A DNA stretch of 64,000 nt, taken from NCBI GenBank assembly GCA_015698045.1, contig BLAL01000063.1, positions 1 through 64,000 of the forward strand, given 5' to 3'. Within the stretch, counting starts at the first letter, position 1, and every line of letters starts with the position of its first letter. A program made the position numbers and the translations under genes. Below are positions 10,771-20,208 of the stretch, piece after piece. The stretch comes from Rhizophagus clarus. Taxonomy: Eukaryota; Glomeromycota; Glomeromycetes; Glomerales; Glomeraceae. Below the pieces are notes generated by a model. That model was not told the origin of the DNA. It made no database searches and saw only the letters and a program-made list of their open reading frames with translations.

Positions 10771-11687
10771 GCTACGCACAAAACAAGAGAAAAGTTGTTT
10801 TATATTAAAAATTTTTTCTTTTAATTTTATTTTTGATCTTGCTTTTGTTGGTATCTTTTCATAATAAATAATAAATAAAAGTTCATCTTAATTATAACAC
10901 TACTTTGTGATTTTCTCCTGTAAAAACCTAGTATATTTATAGCGTAAAGTTATATTTTATTAAAAGAATAAATTCATTCATCACACCATGATTTTAAAAA
11001 GTGTATACGCAAATTATTTTCAAATAACATCCAGCAATTTCTGGAGTTTTAATTAACTATCTTTTTTAATCAAAGATCAAGATGGAATAAAGGATTAAAG
11101 GCAGAGACAAATTAAAACCAAAAGTAATAAAAAAAGTAAATTTAGTAAAAAATGCCTTAAAAAGACAAAATGAAAAAAGAAAGATATAAATAAATGTAAA
11201 CGAAAATGATACAGACAGACATATAATGAATATTTTATCGACCTATTCCTTTCATTTCGTTATGATTTTTGAAGATCATGAAGGAACCTATCCCATCAAA
11301 ATTTACTTAAAATGAGGATCGATCAACATCCATAATATGTTTGTGACACCTTCTTCGGCAAATACATTTTTTTTTGCACAAATTCAGGAGTTTGTCAAAC
11401 AATCCTAACTGTTACATTAATTGTCAAATTACTAATAGTAAAAAAAAAATCATTGTTTTTTTTCACTAAAAGATGTAAAGATGTAATTCAATATCGAATT
11501 ACATATTACGATTAATATGTCGCAGCAAAAAAAGCCATGAAATCGAATTACATATTACATATTACGATTAATAAATTTATCAGAAAAAAATTAAAAATTC
11601 ATTTTTTAGTTTTTCTTCTTTCTCTAATTCTCCTCTTTTTTAAAAAATTACTGAATTTTTTCTACCACTTTTATCGCAATTTTAAAT
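10771..11687. other. Gene-free spacer
   Basis: It holds AATAAA-type words at about 10865-10880, probably for the gene at 10257, and AT-rich DNA with the repeated word CAATCCTAACTGTTACA (about 11402). The promoter of the seven-exon gene should lie in its right part; nothing specific is recognised. Confidence 0.4.
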
Positions 11688-13830
11688 ATGGACTCCTTAA
11701 GTTTAATAAGAATACCAAAGATTCACCTGCCAAGTCCAATTTTACCTTTTAATTTTGATTCTGGAGAACAACCAGGTTTGCAAAGTTAATTAATTATTTA
11801 TTTTATATCTAATTCTAATAAATCAATTAATATCTACTTCAATTTGAATCAATATTTCATAATTGGATATATTTAAAGATAAACCGGAACCATCGGTCCC
11901 AATAATTCCTCCGAGTGGTTCTCCCAGTGGCGGGGTTTCTGAAACTTTTAGTAATAATGGCACTAATAAAAAACTGAATATAAATAATGAATTTTCCGAT
12001 AATGATGATAGGAATGAAAAACAGGGCCATGATCAAGGTTAGTTTTAAAATTAATATGATTTTATTAATATATGTGCGAACATAGTAATATTAAAGTTTA
12101 TTAAATATCATCATAAAGTTATTAATTAATACAATTTTCATACTTGTACAATAAGCATCGCGAGACATCGAAGAAAATTCAAACAAAAACCATGTTGGGG
12201 AAAGTAATGGTAGGCTTCTTCATCTTTTTCTTTTTGTTATTTACAAAAAGTAAATTCTTGTTTTCTTATTTATATTTTATAGATGATCAAGTAAAAGTAT
12301 TAGATACCAATACTGATGATGCTAACGAAGATTTTTGTAAGTTTCAATTTATATCTTATAATCTTTAGTAATTTAGAGCAAACAGTAACATTTAAATTTA
12401 TGTTTTTTTTTTCTATTTATTGTAATATATAAGACTCAACCCAAAAAAATGATAAAAAAAGAGTGAAATTCGGTAAATTTTCGCATTTTTTTTCTTACCT
12501 TGTTGATTAACAAAAGTAATACTTACTTTTTGGTATTTTAAATTATATTAGATACCTCGATGCGTAAAAGGGCTAAACCGGGTATTGTATAATTCACAGA
12601 AAGTAAACTCTGAAACTTGAATTTGAAATAATATGTATTTTTTTTTTAGACGAAAAAATATTATTGGCCATTAATAAGATCGGGGGTCCCGCAATAGATT
12701 TGCTATTATATTCATTGAGCAAATTGAAAAAAACCAGAGTCAAAAGTGTAACAATGAACTTGGTTAATAATAATATCCAATTTGTAGATTCTACAGGAAC
12801 ATTAATGATAAAGCCAAATCACGTTAACTCCGATGATATAACAATTAATGCCAATTTCCCTCACTATGATTATAATCAAACCTCGGATCTCAACTTCGGG
12901 GCAAAATTTATCGAATTAAAGAAATCCAAAAAATTGGATATGGCAAGTATAAGATTGGCGGAAGATTTGCATAAGCTGCTAGATTATATTGGAAAATTAC
13001 CAAATAATCCACCTATACGTGATAGGTCAATCTTCAGCAAAAAAGAAAAGTATAGGGAAGCCCTTATTAGTCATTTGGAAAAGATAAATTCAACAAAAGA
13101 TTTCCAATTCTTTCGTGGTACTCAACGTATTAATTTGATTCCTGATGACAATCAAAAAAAAATTCCTGATGAAAATCAAAAAAAAATTCCTGCTGAAAAT
13201 CAAAAAAATCGCAGATCTTTTAAAATTTCACCAATTCGCGTGCAAGAAAAGACTTCATCACTTACTGAATTATCCGATGAATTCAAGAAGATTGCAAAAG
13301 ATTTATCGGAGGATATATTTTTATGCGTGATGGGAGAAGCAAATGAGCAGGGAAATAAAGAAATGGCAAGACGCAGGGAACTAAGGTTCCATGTCGAGTT
13401 TTTCAGGTCATATATACAACTACAGGCTTTTTGTGAGATAAACTTAAACAGAAAACAATCAGAGACGACAAAATCTCAAGCAAAGATATTAATTTCTCAT
13501 TTTTACCCTTTGATTTCTTTACCGAATATGGAATTGATGCTTCAGCGAGCACCACGTATTTACAGGTTACTAGAAGTAGCCAATTTTGATTGGCAACTTC
13601 TAGATTGTTTTGAAGAATTAACTGCGTGCTTTTTTAAAAGTGGTGTAAAGTCAGCAATTAACTTTGAAATCTGGATTAACCTAGTCCGTACAGGTGAGCT
13701 GATTAGTTATGACGAAGAATTAAAAACTCAAGAAAGAAACAGGGAAAACAAGAGGATTAAAATTGAAATTATTAAGGAATATTTTGATATTTCAGGGGTT
13801 AATTTTGACGAGATGATTGATAATGAATAA
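11688..13830 (+). CDS. Seven-exon gene for a 534-residue protein of unknown function
   Basis: Exons 11688-11775, 11879-12037, 12156-12209, 12283-12336, 12434-12472, 12552-12581 and 12650-13830 join in one frame. Every one of the six introns is GT-AG and phase 1, and exons 2-6 are all multiples of three. The N-terminal third is disordered, Pro/Ser/Asn/Asp-rich (VPIIPPSGSPSGG), with a basic patch (MRKRAKP). The large last exon encodes a charged, helical, globular region (IGGPAIDLLLYSLSKLKKTR near its start, FRSYIQLQAFCEINLNRKQS in the middle). It also has three tandem copies of an eight-residue unit related to IPDENQKK (about 13138-13210). No membrane segment or signal peptide is seen. I recognise no known domain. 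It reads as an intact, lineage-restricted gene. The start is the ATG that opens the first exon with a matching phase. Confidence 0.8.
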
Positions 13831-14396
13831 GTAGTAAACAGAGAAAAAAAATTTTTTTTTGTATATTTTGCAGTCTAGTAGTTTGCATTACAATTAGAAT
13901 GAATTATATGATAAAGGATATCCAAATAATATGCAATTAAATCTTTTTTATTGTTTGCACATTCTAAATAAACTTGTTATAATTGCTATCATTTAGTTCG
14001 CTTACTGTCATAAATAAATAAATAAATAAATCAATCAATTTGTGGCTTAGCCTATTTTGAGTTTTGATGACGCGATTTTCAATTTTTAGTATTAAAGAAT
14101 ATTATTTACCACAAAACTAGTATATTTTAAGGGTAGATTTTTCATACTTAAATTATTGGTAAATTAATTTAAGAATATTTTTCATATCCAATCAGAATAT
14201 TTTAAATATCCGTTGATATTACAATTAAAAAATTAAGTATATTTTTCGTATAATTTAACCTTATTTGTTATTACAAAATACTATTTTAAATAAACCGTTT
14301 ATAAAATTTCAGTACATTTTAACAATATTATTTGTTATATAAGGATATTTTAACCATAAAACTAATACATTTTAAGGGTTTAGATTTTTTATAGGG
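13831..14396. repeat. AT-rich repeat region downstream of the seven-exon gene
   Basis: An AATAAATAAATAAATAAAT run at about 14011-14030 and an AATAAA word near 13969 may serve as poly(A) signals. From 14100 on, two related stretches (about 14107-14143 and 14349-14391) share the pattern CATAAAACTAATACATTTTA / CACAAAACTAGTATATTTTA followed by AGGGT(TT)AGATTTTT, a direct repeat about 240 bp apart. Confidence 0.5.
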
Positions 14397-15305
14397 CAAA
14401 CTATCTAAAAAAAAAGAAAAAATAAATTAGTAATTATTTTTTAAAAGGTGAAAGAAATCTTAAAAAAAACATACTTGCCAAATTCTTAAATTAAAAAAAC
14501 ACATCATCAAATTCACACATCCAAAGATTAGAGGTTCGTGAAAGATCATTCTTATCAAATTTTGCATCTAGAGAGCCAAAAAACAAACTGTCTAAAAAAA
14601 AAAAAATAAATTAGTAATTATTTTCAAAAGGCGAAAGAAATCTTAAAAAAAAATACTCACCAAATTCTTATATCAAAAAAACTGAACTCGCCTAAAAAAA
14701 TAGAGAATCAAAATGTTAGTAATTGTTTCATTAAATAAATAAACTGAATATTTCATCTTACTGAAATTATATCAAAGATATTGAAAATTAACCGTCTATA
14801 ATTAAAATAATCAAAATATTAATACATGATTCATTAAAAAAATAAATTTAATTAAAAATAAAAAAAAAATATTAAAACTCATTAAAAGCTAAGTTGTTAA
14901 AACTGTCTTATTATTACCAAATTTCACACGAGTATCAACTATCTAAAAAGAGTAAAACAAGTTATTAATAAATATCGTAAAAACCACAAAATAAAATAAA
15001 AAAATTAAACTTTACACCTCTTACCAAAATACCATATCCAAAGAGCTGCAAAAAGAAATGGCCCCTAACATTCAGATAACACAAAGAACTAGTTGCCTGC
15101 AAAAAAAAATGAATTGTTAATAAAGTTTGTTTAAAGTTAAAAGAAAAAACAATTTCACTCACCGAGATCCAAAGAAGAGATCCAAGAGAATACTAAATAA
15201 AAAGAAGTAACTGAACTTTTAGAAGCTATTCGTTAAATTAAGAGTAGTTTAAGAAAAAAAATTTTACCATAAAATTTTGCATCTAAAGGAGACCAAAATA
15301 TCTGC
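14397..15305 (-). repeat. Array of exon/intron-like micro-modules (left copy)
   Basis: Read on the minus strand, this stretch is a series of short segments, each opened by a long T-run ending in TTTAG or TTGCAG and closed by a 5' splice-like GTGAGT, GTAAGA, GTAATA or GCAAGT. Examples: about 15155-15190 ends TTTGGATCTCG then GTGAGTG; 15018-15100 ends TGGTATTTTG then GTAAGAGG; 14917-14945 ends GTGAAATTTG then GTAATA; about 14660-14690 ends ATAAGAATTTG then GTGAGTATT. The putative introns repeat (TTAAGATTTCTTTCGCCTTTT and ATAATTACTAATTTATT occur twice here). 14397-14731 is about 90 percent identical to 24438-24779. No long reading frame is formed. It may be a decayed multi-exon gene, a tandemly duplicated exon/intron unit, or an introner-like repeat. 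Confidence 0.6.
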
Positions 15306-15569
15306 TTAAAACGAGCTGTTTTGTTGAGAATTTTTTAAAGAAAGTGTGAGAGAAGTGGGAAAAGAGAAATTAAGAAAGGGAAGGAAAGGAAAAAGATAAA
15401 GGAAAATATGAAGAGAAGAAAAGAAAGAAAGGGAAAAGATAAAAAATAGGGAAAGGATGAAAGAAGGTAAAAACGAAAGGAAATGGTAAAGGAAAAAGAA
15501 AAGAAGTTTTAGAAATTTTATTAAATTTAGTCTTTTTTTAAGCTTTAATTAGTTACGTGATACATGACG
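15306..15569. other. Purine-rich spacer
   Basis: 15340-15510 on the plus strand is almost pure A/G (GAAAGGGAAAAGATAAA-like). On the minus strand this is a pyrimidine-rich tract directly upstream of the first micro-module, a position a fungal promoter could occupy. No gene is seen. Confidence 0.4.
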
Positions 15570-15725
15570 TGATGCTCAATTAATATACACTATTTGACTA
15601 TGATTCAACAATGTCAAATATATGTTTAATCATAGATCATTACTAATTAAGGTCAAATAATTTTTAATTTTGGTCGAATATAGGCCAAATTTTATTAAGG
15701 CCAAATATTCCTTTTTCAACTAGTA
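15570..15725 (-). mobile_element. Inverted 5'-terminal fragment of the CACTA family
   Basis: The reverse complement starts near (T/C)ACTAGTTGAAAAAGGAAT, continues ATTTGGCCTTAATAAA and later TTAATTAGTAATGAT. It therefore aligns with the left end of the element at 15842 (CACTAGTCGAAAAAGGAAT, TAAATTAGTAATGAT). It lies in the opposite orientation, outer end toward the intact element, and similarity fades after about 150 bp. It is a terminal fragment of a second family member. Confidence 0.75.
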
Positions 15726-15841
15726 TCTGGTAACATTACAAAAAAGAAAAAAAAATTAATTAAATAAAAAAAAATAATGATAAACACTTTCCCCAACTTT
15801 CCCTCCAAAAGTCTGATCATACTTTTTATCTGGTAACACTA
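15726..15841. repeat. ~105-bp tandem repeat, left part (interrupted by CACTA insertion)
   Basis: The unit runs from TCTGGTAACATTACAAAAAAG through TAATTAAATAAA, CTTTCCCCAACTTTCC and AAAAGTCTGATCATAC to the next TTTTTATCTGGTAACA. One full unit lies here and a second begins at about 15829, broken after CTA (15839-15841) by the CACTA element; the array resumes at 23000. Confidence 0.75.
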
Positions 15842-16176
15842 CACTAGTCGAAAAAGGAATATTTGGCCTCCAAAAAATCCAGCCTAGATTCGGCCAATTT
15901 TTAAAAAAATTGACCTAAATTAGTAATGATATGTAATTCAATCTATATTCGACTCTGATTCGATCCAGCCGAATGATGGTCAAATTACGTATAATAAAAA
16001 TTAAACTATGTTCGGCCTCACACAAATAATGGCCGAATTGTATTCACTTTTCTATATTAAATAATGGTTATAATATATTTACTATATTAATATTATTAAG
16101 TATAATAAAAAACAATGATACAATATTTGTTAAAAAATGTTTAAACAATTCGGACTAATATAAATGTTATATTAAA

Positions 16177-19100
16177 TCAACGCAAATAGAACTTTCTATT
16201 TATAGGAATAACGGCTAAATATTCTTTGGCATTGGATCGATCTGATTTTTTGTATTTTACAGGTATAAACTGACCTAAAATGTTGTGTATTGGGATTATA
16301 TTGTCTCTACTGCTCAAATAGAAACTATCTTCCCATAATTTGACGTTACAAGTTTCAACATCATCATCAATACTGAAATGGAATCGGGATGTCAATTTTG
16401 CCGGTTTGTACCATTTGATGTAAGCCAATTTGTGTGTCAAATTATGGGAGGATAAATGAACGCTATGTTCAAAAAAAAATTGGATTTGACCTGGGTAAGT
16501 ATTGACGCTATTCCCATCACGATTAATAAATTTAGCTAAGACAAATGAGCTCTTAATATGTCGTGTTGCAGCAGCAGATCCAAAAATTTCTGCACCGATT
16601 TGACATCTTCCATATCGATTCGCTTTGTTGATAACGATCGTCAAATTGGGTAAATTTTCCGTGAATGGTTTTCTGAATATAGAATCTACATATGTATCCT
16701 TATAATATTCAATAAGTAAATCGTAGATTTGTTCATCAAGACGAATATCTTCAGATTGCGGTGCTAAAAATATACCCAAAAATTTCTCGCAACCAGTAAT
16801 TGGTGATTCCAATATATTTCTGGAATTCATCAAAAATTGATACATTTCATTTGTTGGAAATTCGGAAAGAGAACCGACAGAAGGTCGTTTATTGAGTAAT
16901 TCGATGCTGATTACTTCTGAACTTGAGCTGATAATATCGTTTATTTGTGTTTCAGTCATCAATTGACGCATTATTTCAGGTTCAATTTGGCGGTGGCTAT
17001 TAGGCAACGATCCTAATAAATATTTTATTATTAATCTTTGCTTAACGGAATAATATAATTCGAAAAATCGACACAGCAAATGAATTTAAATTTGAATTAC
17101 CTAATACGCCATTCATTCGTTCAAAGCTAAAGCACCAGAACGAATACAGGGGTCCATAATCGTAAGAGCACTCACATAGATGTAATGATAGGTGGAGGTT
17201 TGGCGTTATTTTTCCTTCGCCATAATGCTCTTCGATCAATTTAATTATCTTTACTAAAAGTTCATGGGCTTCTTTCATATCATTAATCTCCACAATTCGT
17301 CTAACCAAAATCGTACAAATTCTTACGAAATACATAAGAATTTTGTGATCTTTATTCGGAAGATGATTCCATAACACAACAGTGGCGTATATTAGGAAAA
17401 AGTTGCGCCATTGGTCAGCAGTAAAGTTAGAAAAACCTTCACTGCAATGGATTTTACCAGAAATTCATCCCAAATCTGATGGTAGCTTAAATTCGCTCAT
17501 TTTCTTTTGAATTAATTGAAGAGCTTTTTCTGTTAATACATCTTCATCGATCCATATTTGTTTTGTTATCCATTTTGCGATTCCTAGAAAAAGGCAGTAC
17601 ATCGGATCTATAACAACAAACTGAATCAGATCAAAATATGAGAGTCTTAATATTTCAGACTACCTTACGCCATTCACTTTGACGAATCTCTCTTTTTCTG
17701 CGTTAGATTTGCATCGTCGCCATTCTAAAGCCTTTTGACGATGCTCTACTGGATCTTTCATGATAAACCAGTCGCTCATATCTGCCATGCCACCAAAATT
17801 GCGATTATTGGCCCTTTTTTCGCATCGATGACATGATGCGAGGGCAGAGATATGCCCGCATAATTTTCGAGCTCCAGGAATATCGCACGAAGCAATTATT
17901 AATGCAGCTCAAATATCTTTGCCATTTGGACATTCATTAGTGCGATTAAGATTCACGCCTTCTCAAAGTGACTCTAATTCCGTTATTATTGGCGAAAGAT
18001 AATAATTAACTTTATGCAATTTAACCTCATCAGGCCCTGGTAATATGCCGAGTATAAGCACATTTTCGGGCTTAAATCGAACATCCCGAGGTAGATTGCA
18101 TATTACTGCATATATTACACCTGTACTGTAAATCGTTCCTTCGTAAGGCTGGAACCAATCCAAATTCATCATTAATCCTAGATGAGCATCAGCCTTGTCT
18201 GGTCGGAAAAAGTTATTTGACCCTTGTTCAGACGATTCCTTAAGATTTTTCTATATTTGGCCGTCATAAATATCTGATAGAACATTGTCAATTATTGAAC
18301 GACGTGTCCAATGCCGCAGTAATTCTTCAAATCCTGGTCGCTTGAACATACTAGAAAGCTGCTGTTGTATACTCGAGACCAGATAAATTAATTCAGGAAC
18401 AATTGATATACTATTATTTAAAGAAATTTTCTTCCCTAAAGGAGTACGACATTGTTTTAATCTCTTTGTAGCCGAATTTGGAAATTCGACATGGCTGCAT
18501 TTCATAACGGTATTATTATCTTTTGATATTATCTCCTCTTTTTTGTATAATTTGTGGCATTTTTGGCAGGCTGCAAACTGCGTAAATTGATCGAAAAGTC
18601 CTAACTTTTTTCTTAGCATGTACAATGAATTTGGAAATGATTCGTAATTGATATTTTTACATACTTTCAATATTATTTTAATAAATTGTATTAATTTTTC
18701 AATTGCGGTATTTGGTATGTTATGACTCGACCTGAACTTCATAATCCATATCAAAATCCCTTTAATTAATTCATCTGTTGGTAATTCTGAAATATCTGGT
18801 GTGTCTGAAATATCCGGTATGTCGAACATAGGATGAGAGTAATTCTCAAAATTATCTGAAAAATCGTTATCTTCATCATTAGGAGAATCTTCTTGTGTCG
18901 AAGATTCACTAGTGTAGATATCATCCGTGTCATATTCAGCTGGCACATTATAAGAGGAATCTTCAGCGACTAGCTCAACTTCAGTGATACGACGAAATGT
19001 ACCTGGTTTTGCCCTTTTTTTGCGTGGAAGAAATATATATTTCTGTTCCTCATACGTATCATTATCAGAATGTGTATCAATAGACATTGTCGTATCTTGT

Positions 19101-19393
19101 GGTTCTGCTAACGATATTGTCGAATCAATCAGTTCTATTAATTCTTGAGACGTTGGAGCCTTATCGCGATTTAATGGTTCCAAAGAAGTCGTTTGCTCAT
19201 TCGTTTGCTCATGTTCCTCCTTCGTACGCAGATCGACCATTTTCCCATTACAATGGCTGCAAAAGCACAGAACCTTCTCTCTTAATTTTCTGATCGTAAA
19301 TTCAGTAGATGTTTGTTCAGAGGTCGATGAACTAGGATTATTATATTCGTCTATAATATTAGCAGCAATGCGTTTTCTTCCCCTTTTTTTCAT
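16177..19393 (-). pseudogene. CACTA (Tnp_2-like) transposase with in-frame stops
   Basis: The start at 19393 (MKKRGRKRIAANIIDEY) is followed by paired Cys (CFCSHC), a long acidic, Ser/Thr-rich spacer, a Cys-pair segment (FAACQKCHKLYKKEE) and the transposase body: FRPDKADAHLGLMMNLDWFQ, NLPRDVRFKPENVLILGILP with the GPDE variant of the IPGP block, then DIPGARKLCGHISALASCHRC, and later CSYDYGPLYSFWCFSFERMN. An 88-nt intron at 17013-17100 joins MNGVLG to SLPNSHRQIEP in frame. The C-terminus ends NRKFYLR-stop at 16177. In-frame stops lie at 18251-18253 (TAG), 17963-17965 (TGA) and 17909-17911 (TGA), each one transition from Trp or Arg codons expected there. Overall layout is otherwise complete, about 1,000 residues. 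Confidence 0.85.
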
Positions 19394-19479
19394 TTTTTGA
19401 TAAAAATCAGATACGATAAAGTTGTAATATGATTTTTACGTTGAATAAAGTTATAATATACTTTGTTATATTTAATTAA

Positions 19480-19712
19480 TAGTGATTTTTTATTAATATC
19501 AAATTTTTAGTGATATCGAATTTTTAGTGATATTGTGGTTTTTTTATTAATATCAAATTTTTAGTGATGTCGAATTTTTAGTGATGTCGAATTTTTAGTG
19601 ATATTGTGGTTTTTTTATTAATATCAAATTTTTAGTGATGTCGAATTTTTAGTGATATTTTGGTTTTTTTATTAATATCAAATTTTTAGTGATGTCGAAT
19701 TTTTAGTGATAT
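19480..19712. repeat. Tandem repeat of ATTTTTAGTGAT(A/G)T units
   Basis: The word TTTTTAGTGAT occurs about nine times here, alternating with CGAA and TGTGG(T)n and with a longer spacer TTTTTTTATTAATATCAAA, giving a higher-order period of roughly 60-85 bp. It lies directly upstream of the transposase start, inside the divergent promoter region of the CACTA element. Confidence 0.85.
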
Positions 19713-19884
19713 TGTGATTATATTCTGTTTTAAATGATATTGATGGTATAATTAACAAAATAGACAAATTCGAATATGAAAAATTAGACGTAAGAAGTTG
19801 AATAGAAAATTAAACGAAAACCGAAATTTAAAAAATAAAATATATACCATACCACGCACTCAATGCGATTTAACTGTTTAATTA

Positions 19885-20132
19885 ATTGAAAGTCTAGTTT
19901 GATGCGAAAGTTTAAGTCTAATCTGATCATTAACAGCTAATAATTGAAAGTCTAATTTGATATGTTTAATATATGTTTAATTAATTAAAAGTCTAATTTG
20001 ATGCGAAAGTTTAAGTCTAATTTGATCACGCCTATTGAAAGTCTAATTTTATATAAATGTTTGTGATCGTTAATTGTTAAAAGTCTAATTTGATAGTAAA
20101 GAAATAGATATAAATAGTGGTCTAATTTCCTC
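19885..20132. promoter_or_regulatory. Iterated AAGTCTAATTTGAT motif in the divergent promoter of the CACTA element
   Basis: Seven to eight copies of (A/T)AAGTCTAATTTGAT (variants TAGTTTGAT, TAATCTGAT, TAATTTTAT) lie in one orientation, several followed by GCGAAAGTTT or CACG, just before the accessory-gene start at 20209. Such iterons between divergent genes are candidates for binding by the element's own accessory (TnpA-like) protein or by a regulator. The binding role is inference; the repetition is seen directly. Confidence 0.6.
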
Positions 20133-20208
20133 GTTCCATACAAAAAAATCGCCCTTTTTTCTTTTTTAAAAAATAATAATAAAAAATAAAAATAATTTTA
20201 AAACAATA

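Noticed and set aside
13145-13330. Plus-strand Lys-rich frame inside the orphan gene
   Set aside because: Out-of-frame shadow of exon 7.
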